Source: Halpernia humi
GTDB taxonomy: Bacteria > Bacteroidota > Bacteroidia > Flavobacteriales > Weeksellaceae
Direction: 5' to 3'
Length of the DNA stretch: 64,000 bases
Assembly (NCBI RefSeq): GCF_900108025.1
Contig: NZ_FNUS01000006.1
Coordinates: 62,001-126,000, forward strand
Shown: positions 24,662 through 32,754 of the stretch, piece by piece
Layout: every line of letters begins with the position of its first letter
How positions within the stretch are numbered: position 1 is the stretch's first letter
Translations under genes and position numbers: made by a program
Notes under the pieces: generated by a model
Seen by the model: only the letters and a program-made list of their open reading frames with translations
What the model was told of the DNA's origin: nothing
Databases searched by the model: none

Positions 24662-25681
24662 ATGAATCTTATAAAATTTACTTCAAAAGGTATTTACTGT
24701 ATTCCCGGAAAATTTTATCTGGATCCGTGGCGTCCGGTTGATTTAGCAATCATCACCCACGGGCACGGCGATCATGCAAGATGGGGCATGAAAAAATATT
24801 TGTGCCATCATTTCACAAAACCGATTTTAAAAATACGGATTGGTGAAGATATTAATTGTCAAAGTCTGGGTTACAATGAACCTATTACGATTAACGGTGT
24901 TAAAGTCAGTTTTCATCCAGCAGGTCATATTGTTGGTTCTTCCCAAATCCGAATGGAATATAAAGGTTATGTCACCGTTTTCACCGGCGATTACAAAGTG
25001 CAAGATGATGGAATTTCAACGCCTTTTGAATTGGTTAAATGCAACGAATTTATCACTGAAAGCACTTTCGGATTGCCGATTTACAATTGGTTGAGTCCAA
25101 AACGATATTCAAATCAAATGACAGATTGGGTTTCTTTAAATAAAAGCCAAGAAAAAACTTCTGTTTTTATCGGCTATTCTTTAGGTAAAGCACAACGGAT
25201 TTTAAAATCAGTGGAAGGAGCGGGAAAAATTTATGTTCACAGTTCTATCGGCAAATTAAATGAAGCCATTGAAAGTTGTGGTATTAAACTTCCCGAGTAC
25301 GAAGTTTTAGATTTTCACGATGATGTAAAGAAAGTAAAGGGCGAAATCGTGATTGTTCCGCCCGCACTTTCAGATTCCAATATGATTCGCAAAATTCCCA
25401 ATCGCGCAAATGCTTTTTGTTCCGGTTGGATGCAGGTTCGCGGTTCTCGCCGGTGGAAATCTGCAGATGCTGGTTTTGCAATTTCCGATCACGCCGATTG
25501 GAATGGTTTAATTAATACCATAAAAGCAACTGGCGCAGAAAAAGTGCATGTCACACACGGACAAATTGCGGTCTTCACCAAATATTTAAACGAAATTGGA
25601 ATCAACGCTTTTGAAGTAAAAACCCATTTTGGTGACGAAGAAGAAAGTTCAACAGAACCCATCAAAACAGAAAAGGAATGA
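24662..25681 (+). CDS. Ligase-associated DNA exonuclease (metallo-beta-lactamase fold, SNM1-like)
   Basis: The product has 339 residues and belongs to the beta-CASP/SNM1-like ligase-associated exonuclease family. The metal site HGHGDH (His33, His35, Asp37, His38) is complete, followed by FHPAGHIVGSSQI and FTGDYKV with the further ligands, and a C-terminal DHADWNGL plus HVTHGQ that complete the beta-CASP region. The enzyme is expected to process DNA ends or cross-links before sealing by the neighbouring ligase. It overlaps the start of the ATP-dependent ligase gene by 4 bases, so the two are translationally coupled. Assignment is firm because all four cassette members occur in this region. Confidence 0.93.
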   Translation: MNLIKFTSKGIYCIPGKFYLDPWRPVDLAIITHGHGDHARWGMKKYLCHHFTKPILKIRIGEDINCQSLGYNEPITINGVKVSFHPAGHIVGSSQIRMEYKGYVTVFTGDYKVQDDGISTPFELVKCNEFITESTFGLPIYNWLSPKRYSNQMTDWVSLNKSQEKTSVFIGYSLGKAQRILKSVEGAGKIYVHSSIGKLNEAIESCGIKLPEYEVLDFHDDVKKVKGEIVIVPPALSDSNMIRKIPNRANAFCSGWMQVRGSRRWKSADAGFAISDHADWNGLINTIKATGAEKVHVTHGQIAVFTKYLNEIGINAFEVKTHFGDEEESSTEPIKTEKE

Positions 25682-27258
25682 AACACTTCGCTGAATTAAT
25701 AAATGCTGTAGAAAGCAGCAACAAAACCACCGCAAAGGTTGATTCAATCGTTCGTTACCTCGAAATCGCGGATGAAAAAGACAAACTGTGGTTTCTGGCT
25801 TTATTTACTGGTAAACGTCCAAAAAGACCGATCAATTCTAATCTTTTAAGAAGTTGGGCTTTAGAAATTACAAATTTACCCGAATGGCTTTTTTTAGAAA
25901 GTTATTCTTCGGTAGGCGATCTTGGTGAAACTTTATCTTTGATTTTACCCGCGCCAGAAAATTTAATCGAAAAATCCTTGCATCAATGGATGTCGGAATT
26001 ATTAGATTTAAAAAGTAAATCTGATGAAGAGAAAAAAGAATATGTTTTGGAAAGTTGGAATGGTTTAGATTACACCGAGCGTTTCATTTTTAATAAATTA
26101 ATTGGTGGAAGTTTCCGGATTGGAGTTTCCAAAAAATTATTAATCAATGCTTTGGCAAAATTTTCTGGACAAGAATCAAGTGCGTTGATGCATTCAATTA
26201 TGGGAAAATGGGAGGTTTCGGACACTAAATTTTCTGAATTAATTTCCGGCGAAAATATCAATCCAGATAATTCTAAACCTTACCCTTTTTGCCTCGCTTA
26301 CCCGATTGAAAAAACGGTTGAAGAATTGGGCGACATCAACGATTGGCAAGCGGAATACAAATGGGACGGAATTCGTGGACAGTTTATTAAAAGAAATGAT
26401 GAGGTTTTTATTTGGTCGCGCGGAGAGGAATTGGTCAATGCTCAGTTTCCGGAATTAGTTGATGCATTTTCTAAAATGGAGGGCGATTTTGTTTTAGATG
26501 GTGAGATTTTAGCAGTTTTGGATGATAAAGTTTTAAATTTTAATAAACTTCAAAAACGATTAAATAGAAAAACAATTTCTGCTAAAATGATGCGTGAAAT
26601 TCCCATTCAAACTTTCGTTTATGATATTTTAGAAATTGATGGCAAAGATTTACGAAATCTAGAACTAGTGGAAAGAAGGTTGATTTTAGAAAATTTAATT
26701 AAGAAAAATTCAATTGAAAATATTAAAATTCCTAATTTAATTTTCGCTAAAAATTGGGAAGAATTAGCAGATTTTCGAAATAATTCTCGCGAAAATAATA
26801 GTGAAGGTTTAATGCTAAAATCAAAAAGATCGCTTTATCATTCTGGCAGAAAAAAAGGCGATTGGTGGAAATGGAAAGTCGATTCGTTAACGATTGACGC
26901 AGTTTTAATTTATGCTCAAAAAGGAAGCGGAAGACGAAGCGGTTTTTATACAGATTATACTTTTGCAGTGAAAAAAGAAGATCAGTTGGTAACGATTGCA
27001 AAAGCCTATTCTGGTTTAACAGACAAAGAAATTATGGAAGTAAGCCGTTTTGTAACTAAAAATTCAATTGAAAAATTTGGTCCGGTCCGAACAGTAAAAG
27101 CCGAACTGGTTTTTGAAATTGCTTTCGAAGGAATTGGTTTTAGCAAAAGACATAAAAGTGGCATTGCGTTGCGTTTTCCGAGAATTTTAAGATGGCGACG
27201 AGATAAAAAAGTAGATGAAATAGACGATATCGAAGAAGTGAAAAAATTAATTTATTAA
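25678..27258 (+). CDS. ATP-dependent DNA ligase (cassette type)
   Basis: This 526-residue ligase of the bacterial ATP-dependent group often called PP_1105-type joins nicks in DNA using ATP. The N-terminal 200 residues form the DNA-binding domain, motif I is YKWDGIRGQ with the adenylated Lys228, motif III reads QTFVYDILEIDG, motif IV EGLMLKSKRS and motif V DWWKWKVDS; the OB domain ends with GIALRFPRILRWRRDK (motif VI). All catalytic motifs are intact. It is co-transcribed with the exonuclease upstream. In related genomes the helicase gene normally comes next; here a fic gene lies between, 1155 bases separating ligase stop and helicase start. The gene's stop lies in a palindromic repeat. Confidence 0.95.
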   Translation: MKHFAELINAVESSNKTTAKVDSIVRYLEIADEKDKLWFLALFTGKRPKRPINSNLLRSWALEITNLPEWLFLESYSSVGDLGETLSLILPAPENLIEKSLHQWMSELLDLKSKSDEEKKEYVLESWNGLDYTERFIFNKLIGGSFRIGVSKKLLINALAKFSGQESSALMHSIMGKWEVSDTKFSELISGENINPDNSKPYPFCLAYPIEKTVEELGDINDWQAEYKWDGIRGQFIKRNDEVFIWSRGEELVNAQFPELVDAFSKMEGDFVLDGEILAVLDDKVLNFNKLQKRLNRKTISAKMMREIPIQTFVYDILEIDGKDLRNLELVERRLILENLIKKNSIENIKIPNLIFAKNWEELADFRNNSRENNSEGLMLKSKRSLYHSGRKKGDWWKWKVDSLTIDAVLIYAQKGSGRRSGFYTDYTFAVKKEDQLVTIAKAYSGLTDKEIMEVSRFVTKNSIEKFGPVRTVKAELVFEIAFEGIGFSKRHKSGIALRFPRILRWRRDKKVDEIDDIEEVKKLIY

Positions 27259-27294
27259 TATCGGATAGTTTATTTTTTAATTTTAACCGATATT
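27255..27294. repeat. 40-bp palindromic repeat, left of fic
   Basis: The sequence starts with ttaatatcgg and ends with aaccgatatt; arms aatatcgg and ccgatatt (27257-27264, 27287-27294) are complementary. It matches the repeat right of fic at 33 of 40 positions. It covers the region where the -33 element of the fic promoter would be, so it may be an operator. Confidence 0.75.
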
Positions 27295-27307
27295 AAAAAT
27301 AAAGTTG

Positions 27308-27315
27308 TACATTTG
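27308..27315 (+). promoter_or_regulatory. -7 element TACATTTG for fic
   Basis: An exact TAnnTTTG match ends 4 bases before the ATG at 27320, which predicts a leaderless or nearly leaderless fic mRNA. Confidence 0.55.
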
Positions 27316-27319
27316 TGGT

Positions 27320-28279
27320 ATGGAATGGACGAAATATAATTACGAATTTGAAGGTTTAAACATTTACCTCGATAGAATTGCAGAAAAAAAAATGCAGTTG
27401 GATAAATTACGCCCTATTCCTACAATCGCTTTGATGAGTATAAAAGAAAGTCTTACTTTAGAATGGACTTACAATTCAAACAGTATCGAAGGAAATACAC
27501 TTTCTTTACATGAAACGAAATTGGTTTTAGAGGAAGGAATGACCATTAAAGGAAAATCTTTACGGGAGCATTTTGAAGCAGTTAACCATCAAGATGCGAT
27601 AGATTATGTTGAAGGGTTAGTGACGCCTGACTATGTTTTTACAACATCTGATATTTTGTCGGTGCACGCTTTAGTTTTAGATAAAATTGAAAAAGATTAT
27701 GCGGGAAGATTTCGTACTAGCGCGGTTAGAATTTCAGGTGCTAATTTTGTTCCGCCGAATGCTCTAAAAGTTTCATCTTTAATAGATGAATTGATTGATT
27801 GGGTAAATTCTGCAGATCTAAATCCGTTAATAAAAGCTGCTATTTTTCATCATCGTTTTGTTTGGATACACCCTTTTTTTGATGGAAATGGTAGAACTGC
27901 AAGGTTACTTTTTAATTTAATTTTTATGAAATTAGGTTTTCCGCCTGCAATTATATTAAAAAACGATCGCAAGAAATATTATGATGCTCTTAATAAAGCC
28001 AATCAGCAAGATTATTCTAAAATTTTATTATTGGTTTTGCAGGCTTTGGAACGTAGTCTTGATATTTATTTAAGCAGTTTGAATAATACTTATGAGCAAT
28101 ATCAAAATATTTCTGATATTGTAAAAGAGCCTAATGTTCCCTATGGTCAAGAATATGTGAGTTTACTTGCCAGAACAGGGAAAATTGATGCTTTTAAAGA
28201 GGGCAGAAATTGGCTTACAACAGAATCAGCGGTTTTGGAATATATGGAGAAGCGGAAAAGAGTACGAAGTTTTAATTAA
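27320..28279 (+). CDS. Fic family AMP-transferase-like protein
   Basis: The product has 319 residues from the ATG at 27320 (a TTG five codons upstream would overlap the promoter and is unlikely). The catalytic Fic motif is complete: HPFFDGNGRTAR at about residue 193. The N-terminal part holds the inhibitory helix motif S-x-x-x-E-G in NSNSIEGNTL (about residues 54-63), as in class II Fic proteins that keep themselves off. Fic enzymes usually transfer AMP from ATP to target hydroxyls. A C-terminal winged-helix-like tail may exist (residues 255-319) but is not clear. The gene lies between the DNA ligase and helicase of the repair cassette, between two palindromic repeats, and appears inserted there. 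Confidence 0.93.
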   Translation: MEWTKYNYEFEGLNIYLDRIAEKKMQLDKLRPIPTIALMSIKESLTLEWTYNSNSIEGNTLSLHETKLVLEEGMTIKGKSLREHFEAVNHQDAIDYVEGLVTPDYVFTTSDILSVHALVLDKIEKDYAGRFRTSAVRISGANFVPPNALKVSSLIDELIDWVNSADLNPLIKAAIFHHRFVWIHPFFDGNGRTARLLFNLIFMKLGFPPAIILKNDRKKYYDALNKANQQDYSKILLLVLQALERSLDIYLSSLNNTYEQYQNISDIVKEPNVPYGQEYVSLLARTGKIDAFKEGRNWLTTESAVLEYMEKRKRVRSFN

Positions 28280-28281
28280 TT

Positions 28282-28321
28282 TTAATATCGGATAATTTAT
28301 TTTTATGAATTATCCGATATT
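28282..28321. repeat. 40-bp palindromic repeat, right of fic
   Basis: Perfect 14-bp arms aatatcggataatt (28284-28297) and aattatccgatatt (28308-28321) with a 10-base loop. It is the better-preserved partner of the repeat at 27255-27294, in the same orientation. As RNA it would fold into a strong hairpin directly after the fic stop codon. Confidence 0.85.
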
Positions 28322-28413
28322 TGTTTTCATATCTTTATTCACCAATTTATTTTTAAATTACAAATTATTGAAGTTACTTTTACCAAAAACCACTAAAAGC
28401 CAAATTTTCATTA

Positions 28414-30867
28414 ATGACTGATTTCCAAAATTCCGAAGGTTTTAAAATCATCCAAAAATGGTTGGCTGAAAAATCTTTCGTGCCTTTTGATTTTCAACTT
28501 AAAACCTGGGAAAAATACAGCCGTGCTTATTCTGGAATGGTAATCGCACCAACTGGTTTTGGTAAAACATTTTCTGTTTTTTTAGCCGTAATCACAGATT
28601 TTCTAAATCATCCGGATCAATATAAAGACGGTTTAAAATTACTTTGGGTTTCACCGCTTCGTGCTTTGGCAAAAGATATCGCAAAGGCAATGACAGAAGC
28701 GATTGCGGAAATCGGTTTGGATTGGACGGTTGGCGTTAGAAATGGAGACACGCCACTTTCAGAAAAAGCCAAACAGGTCAAAAAAATGCCCGATATTTTA
28801 TTTGTAACGCCGGAAACTTTACACTTACTTTTAGCGCAAAAAAACCACCAGCGTTATTTCAAAAATTTAAAATGTGTCGCCGTCGATGAATGGCATGAAC
28901 TTTTGGGAAGCAAACGCGGCGTTTTGGTTGAGTTGGGTTTGAGCAGATTAGTTTCCTATCAAAAAAAAATAAAAATCTGGGGAATCACCGCAACGATTGG
29001 GAATTTGGATGAAGCGCTTGAAGTTTTAATTCCTTTTGATTTAAAGAAAACCAAAATCGTCGCGAAAGAAAAAAAGAAAATAGATATAATTCCCGTTTTC
29101 CCCGATGAAGTTGAAATTTTACCTTGGGCAGGACATTTGGGTGGAAAATTGGTCGATAAAGTGGTTCCGATTATTTTGGCAAGCAAAACCACGATTGTTT
29201 TTACCAACACAAGAAGTCAATCGGAAATGTGGTATCAACTTTTGCTTGCGCATTATCCAGAATTTGCCGGACAAATCGCCATTCATCACAGTTCTATTGA
29301 TAAAGATTTACGCGTTTGGATTGAAGAAAATCTGAGTTCAGGTTATCTAAAAGCCGTCGTTTCAACGTCGTCTTTGGATTTGGGTGTAGATTTTAAACCA
29401 GTTGATACCGTGATTCAGGTTGGTTCTGCGAAAGGTGTGGCGAGATTTTTACAAAGAGCGGGCAGAAGTGGACATTCGCCATTTGAAACGTCAAAAGTTT
29501 ACTTTGTTCCGACGCATTCTTTGGAATTAATTGAAGTAGCCGCTTTGAAAGAAGCCGTGAAACAAAATGTAATTGAACCCAGAATTCCGATGGTCATGAC
29601 TTTCGATGTTTTGGTGCAATATCTCGTGACGTTGGCGGTTGGCGAAGGTTTTGAACCGATTGAAACCTTTAAACAAATTAAAAATACCTTTGCTTTTTCT
29701 GAAATTACAAACGTAGAATGGACTTCACTTTTACAGTTTATCACCGTCGGCGGCGGCGCTTTTAAAAATTATGAAGAATTCCATAAAGTGGTGATTGAAG
29801 ACGGAATATACAAAGTCACGAGCCGGAGAATTGCAATGCTTCACCGGATGAATATTGGCGTAATTGTGAGCGACGCGATGATGAAAGTTAAATTTATCAG
29901 CGGCGGTTATGTCGGGATAATTGAAGAATATTTCATCACAAAACTCAATAAAGACGATAAATTTATTCTCGCTGGTCGCGTTTTGGAAGTCGTTCACATC
30001 AAAGAAATGACGGTTTACGTAAAAGGTGCGAAAGGAAAAGCGCGCGTTCCAAGTTATTTGGGTGGAAGATTGCCGATGAGTTCCTATCTCGGTCAGTTTT
30101 TACGTTTAAAATTATCAGATTCTTTAACGGCGAAAACTTCTGAAAAGGAATTAAATTTTTTGCATCCGCTTTTGGCAAGTCAAAGCGAGCGTTCGCATAT
30201 TCCGAAATCTGATGAATTTTTGGTAGAATCCATTCACACCAGAGAAGGTTACCATTTGTTTATGTATCCGTTTGAAGGCCGCTTAATTCACGAGGTAATG
30301 TCGGCTTTGATGGCTTTTCGTTTGAGTAAATTTGAGCAGTTATCGTTTTCAATGGCGATGAATGATTATGGTTTTGAATTATTTTCCGCGAAAGAAATCC
30401 CGATTGATGATGGTATTTTAGCCGAAATTTTAAGCAAAGACAATTTAATTCAGGATGTTTTGAGTTCTATTAATGCGACGGAAATGGCGCGCCGAAAATT
30501 TCGTGATATTGCTGTAATTTCGGGAATGGTGATCCAAACATATCCCGGACAACAGAAAAATAACAAGAGTTTGCAGTCTTCAGCAGGTTTGGCTTTTAAT
30601 GTTTTGGAAGACTATAATCCTGAAAATTTGCTTTATAAACAGGCTTTCACGGAAGTTTTTAATCAACAGATCGATGAAGCGAGATTATATGAAGCCTATT
30701 CCAGAATTGAAAATTCAAAAATTATCCTCAAATTTGCAAACGCATTTACGCCTTTAAGTTTTCCCATAAAAGTCGACAGTTTGCGGCAGTCGATGAGCAA
30801 TGAAGATTTGGGCGAAAGAATCCGCAGGTTGCAGGAAACTGCGATGAAAAAGAAGAAAAGAAAATAA
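28414..30867 (+). CDS. Ligase-associated DEXH-box DNA helicase (Lhr-like)
   Basis: This 817-residue superfamily 2 helicase of the Lhr group belongs to the ligase-associated repair cassette. Motif I is APTGFGKT (residues 45-52), motif Ia WVSPLRALAKD, motif II VDEWHEL (DEWH instead of DEAH, typical for this family), motif III ITATIGN, motif IV FTNTRSQSEMWY, motif V TSSLDLGVDF and motif VI QRAGRSGH. A winged-helix and Lhr C-terminal region fills the second half. It is expected to unwind or remodel DNA for end processing. The PdeM gene starts within its stop codon (shared A), so the pair is coupled. Very secure. Confidence 0.95.
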   Translation: MTDFQNSEGFKIIQKWLAEKSFVPFDFQLKTWEKYSRAYSGMVIAPTGFGKTFSVFLAVITDFLNHPDQYKDGLKLLWVSPLRALAKDIAKAMTEAIAEIGLDWTVGVRNGDTPLSEKAKQVKKMPDILFVTPETLHLLLAQKNHQRYFKNLKCVAVDEWHELLGSKRGVLVELGLSRLVSYQKKIKIWGITATIGNLDEALEVLIPFDLKKTKIVAKEKKKIDIIPVFPDEVEILPWAGHLGGKLVDKVVPIILASKTTIVFTNTRSQSEMWYQLLLAHYPEFAGQIAIHHSSIDKDLRVWIEENLSSGYLKAVVSTSSLDLGVDFKPVDTVIQVGSAKGVARFLQRAGRSGHSPFETSKVYFVPTHSLELIEVAALKEAVKQNVIEPRIPMVMTFDVLVQYLVTLAVGEGFEPIETFKQIKNTFAFSEITNVEWTSLLQFITVGGGAFKNYEEFHKVVIEDGIYKVTSRRIAMLHRMNIGVIVSDAMMKVKFISGGYVGIIEEYFITKLNKDDKFILAGRVLEVVHIKEMTVYVKGAKGKARVPSYLGGRLPMSSYLGQFLRLKLSDSLTAKTSEKELNFLHPLLASQSERSHIPKSDEFLVESIHTREGYHLFMYPFEGRLIHEVMSALMAFRLSKFEQLSFSMAMNDYGFELFSAKEIPIDDGILAEILSKDNLIQDVLSSINATEMARRKFRDIAVISGMVIQTYPGQQKNNKSLQSSAGLAFNVLEDYNPENLLYKQAFTEVFNQQIDEARLYEAYSRIENSKIILKFANAFTPLSFPIKVDSLRQSMSNEDLGERIRRLQETAMKKKKRK

Positions 30868-31508
30868 TGATTGAGGTTTTAGAGAAAGAAATAAATGGCG
30901 AGATTTTAATATTCACAAATTTTCGCGCGGTCTTTTGGAATAGAGAAAATGCTTTAATAATCAGTGATTTACATGTTGGAAAATCTGCGCATTTTCGTAA
31001 AAACGGTATTGCGATTCCCGCCGGAATTCTGGAAAAAGATTTAAAAAATTTAGAAGAATTATTGCATTTTTTTGAAGTTCAGCACATAATAATTGTCGGC
31101 GATCTTTTTCACGCGGGAAAAAACACAGATTTGGATTTGTTTTGTAACTGGCGAAAACAATTTTCACATTTAAAACTGACTTTGATAAAAGGCAATCACG
31201 ACAGAATTAAGAAAGATTTTTACGATGAACACTGCATTGATTTAATAGAAGAAAAACTAGAAATCCCACCTTTCACATTCATTCACGAACCGGAAATTCA
31301 GGAAAATCAATTTACAATTTCCGGGCATATTCATCCGGGAATTGTGGTCGGAAATCATAGAGAAAGTGTGAAATTGCCGTGTTTTTCTTATTCAAAAAAC
31401 CAGTTGGTTTTGCCGGCTTTCAGTGAGTTTACAGGTTTGGATACCAAAACTTTAAAGAAAAATTTTAAGGCGATTGCGTTTACAAAAGGTCTGATTTTTG
31501 AAGTTTGA
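30867..31508 (+). CDS. pdeM: Ligase-associated DNA damage response endonuclease PdeM
   Basis: The product is a 213-residue calcineurin-like metallophosphoesterase. Metal-binding motifs are in order: ISDLHVGKSAHF (D-x-H), IIVGDLFHAG (G-D), LIKGNHDRI (G-N-H-D), and FTISGHIHPGI (G-H-x-H). PdeM-type proteins occur with the ligase, helicase and exonuclease genes and are described as DNA endonucleases of that system. The start overlaps the helicase stop. The last 29 bases, including the stop, are repeated at 32153-32182 behind the parDE module, which suggests that the module was inserted at this gene's 3' end without disrupting the reading frame. Confidence 0.93.
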   Translation: MIEVLEKEINGEILIFTNFRAVFWNRENALIISDLHVGKSAHFRKNGIAIPAGILEKDLKNLEELLHFFEVQHIIIVGDLFHAGKNTDLDLFCNWRKQFSHLKLTLIKGNHDRIKKDFYDEHCIDLIEEKLEIPPFTFIHEPEIQENQFTISGHIHPGIVVGNHRESVKLPCFSYSKNQLVLPAFSEFTGLDTKTLKKNFKAIAFTKGLIFEV

Positions 31509-31515
31509 TTTTAAA
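31487..31515. repeat. 29-bp direct repeat, pdeM side
   Basis: The sequence aggtctgatttttgaagttt plus gattttaaa covers the pdeM stop and recurs at 32153-32182 with a single extra base. The two copies bracket parDE. Confidence 0.8.
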
Positions 31516-31807
31516 ATCTACTTTTAATATCCATTTGTTGATGAAGAATCCTTACAATTAAAACTTCTTTATTTTTGATATCAATTTTGTAGAATATGTA
31601 ATGTGATTTTATTCTCGCCCGAAAATAGCCTTTTCTTAAATGACTAAAATCTTCACCAATCTTCGGGTTTTGTGAAATATATTTTATTTCTTCAAAAATA
31701 AGTCCTAAATAATAATCCGCCTGCTCAAGAGACCAATTTTTTAAAGTATAAAGCCAAATATTTTCAAGATCTATTGCAGCCTGCTTACTGATATTATAAA
31801 TCATCAT
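31511..31807 (-). CDS. ParE/RelE family toxin
   Basis: This 98-residue type II toxin of the RelE/ParE superfamily shows the usual pattern: YNISKQAAIDLENIWLYTLKNWSLEQADYYLGLIFEEI at the N-terminus, then PKIGEDFSHLRKGYFRARIKSHYIFYKI and a C-terminal VLIVRILHQQMD. The R-I-L-H-Q-Q-M-D ending is characteristic of ParE, which poisons DNA gyrase. The start codon (two adjacent Met codons) overlaps the stop of the antitoxin gene by 4 bases, as expected for coupled translation. The target is inferred from the family. Confidence 0.93.
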   Translation of the reverse strand: MMIYNISKQAAIDLENIWLYTLKNWSLEQADYYLGLIFEEIKYISQNPKIGEDFSHLRKGYFRARIKSHYIFYKIDIKNKEVLIVRILHQQMDIKSRF

Positions 31808-32052
31808 TTGGCTAAATGCTTATCTTTCAGTTGTTTCAGAAATTCATTAGGATTAAAGTCAGTTACAAGACCAGATTCTTCGCCAAGTTTCAAAGCCTCG
31901 ATCAATTTCTCTTTTTTATATTCTTCCTGTTCAAAATCGCGCAACGCAGTTCTTATAATCTCACTTGCAGAAGAAAAACGGCCGGTTTTTATTTTTTCAG
32001 CGATAAAATTTTCGTAATAATCACCCAACAAGATTGAAGTATTTTTTGCCAT
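31804..32052 (-). CDS. ParD family antitoxin
   Basis: The product is an 82-residue antitoxin of the ParD (ribbon-helix-helix) type. The N-terminal MAKNTSILLGDYYENFIAEKIKTGRFSSASEIIRTALRDFE matches the family's beta strand plus two helices (S-A-S-E-I-I-R-x-A-L-R), and the C-terminal half is the toxin-binding part. Acting as a repressor, it should bind the 7-5-7 palindrome at 32073-32091 that overlaps its own promoter. ParDE pairs maintain plasmids or stabilise chromosomal segments; here the pair sits right after a DNA repair cassette between short direct repeats. Confidence 0.94.
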   Translation of the reverse strand: MAKNTSILLGDYYENFIAEKIKTGRFSSASEIIRTALRDFEQEEYKKEKLIEALKLGEESGLVTDFNPNEFLKQLKDKHLAK

Positions 32053-32068
32053 TATACTAAAGTTTAAA

Positions 32069-32091
32069 CAAATATACCAATTTATGGTATA
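32069..32091 (-). promoter_or_regulatory. parDE promoter and operator
   Basis: On the minus strand TATATTTG (32076-32069) is an exact -7 element, 16 bases before the parD start at 32052. A palindrome tatacca, attta, tggtata (32073-32091) overlaps it, so binding of ParD or the ParDE complex would block RNA polymerase. The predicted leader is about 10 bases. Confidence 0.75.
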
Positions 32092-32152
32092 ATTCAGATA
32101 TAATTTTTCACATTAAAATTTATCTTTTTATCGAAAAAACTAATCTGTAAAG

Positions 32153-32182
32153 AGGTCTGATTTTTGAAGTTTAGATTTTAAA
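32153..32182. repeat. 29-bp direct repeat, lipocalin side
   Basis: The second copy of the pdeM 3' end (31487-31515), with one base inserted. It lies 8 bases before the lipocalin start codon and so probably forms part of its leader. Confidence 0.8.
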
Positions 32183-32190
32183 TAAAACCA

Positions 32191-32739
32191 ATGAAAAGTT
32201 TCAGTAAAATAGCACTCGGTTTAGGTCTAAGCGCGGCCGCGATATTTTTATTAAATTCTTGCGCGATAGGTTTACCAAAAGGCGCGGAAGCAGTAAACAA
32301 TTTTAAAGCCGACAAATATTTAGGAAAATGGTATGAAATGGCGCGTTTTGATTACCGCTTTGAAAAAAATATGGATCAGGTAACGGCGACTTATTCTAAG
32401 AAAGAAAATGGTAATTTAAAAGTGGACAACCGCGGCTACGATTATGTAAAAGATAAATGGAAAGAATCTGTGGGCGAAGCAAAGTTTGTAAAAAAACCAA
32501 GTATTGCAGAATTAAAGGTGTCTTTCTTTAAACCAATTTGGGGCTCTTATAACGTGATCGATATTGATGAAGATTATAAATACGCCTTGGTTGTTGGTAA
32601 TAATTTAGATTATCTCTGGATTTTATCCCGTGAAAAAACCATTCCTGAATCTTACAAACAACGATTTTTAGCAAAAGCAAAATCTTTGGGTTTTAAAACT
32701 GATGATTTGATTTGGGTGAAGCATAGTGAGAAAGATTAA
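32191..32739 (+). CDS. Lipocalin family lipoprotein (Blc-like)
   Basis: This 182-residue lipocalin has a lipoprotein signal peptide (lipobox LNSC, Cys24). The lipocalin signature is clear: NFKADKYLGKWYEMARFDYRFEK (G-x-W at about 46-48), followed by eight predicted strands and the C-terminal LWILSREKTIPESYKQRFLAKAKSLGF (the third conserved region, with the Arg and a terminal helix). Blc-type bacterial lipocalins bind lysophospholipids at the outer membrane under stress. Its leader contains the copy of the pdeM 3' end; before insertion of parDE it may have been directly downstream of pdeM. Confidence 0.93.
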   Translation: MKSFSKIALGLGLSAAAIFLLNSCAIGLPKGAEAVNNFKADKYLGKWYEMARFDYRFEKNMDQVTATYSKKENGNLKVDNRGYDYVKDKWKESVGEAKFVKKPSIAELKVSFFKPIWGSYNVIDIDEDYKYALVVGNNLDYLWILSREKTIPESYKQRFLAKAKSLGFKTDDLIWVKHSEKD

Positions 32740-32754
32740 TTTATTTTGATTAAG

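Noticed and set aside
24662-32052. Anti-phage defence island
   Set aside because: The helicase, nuclease and ligase genes are the known ligase-associated repair cassette of Bacteroidota. The fic and parDE genes might contribute to defence, but no gene here matches a named defence system.
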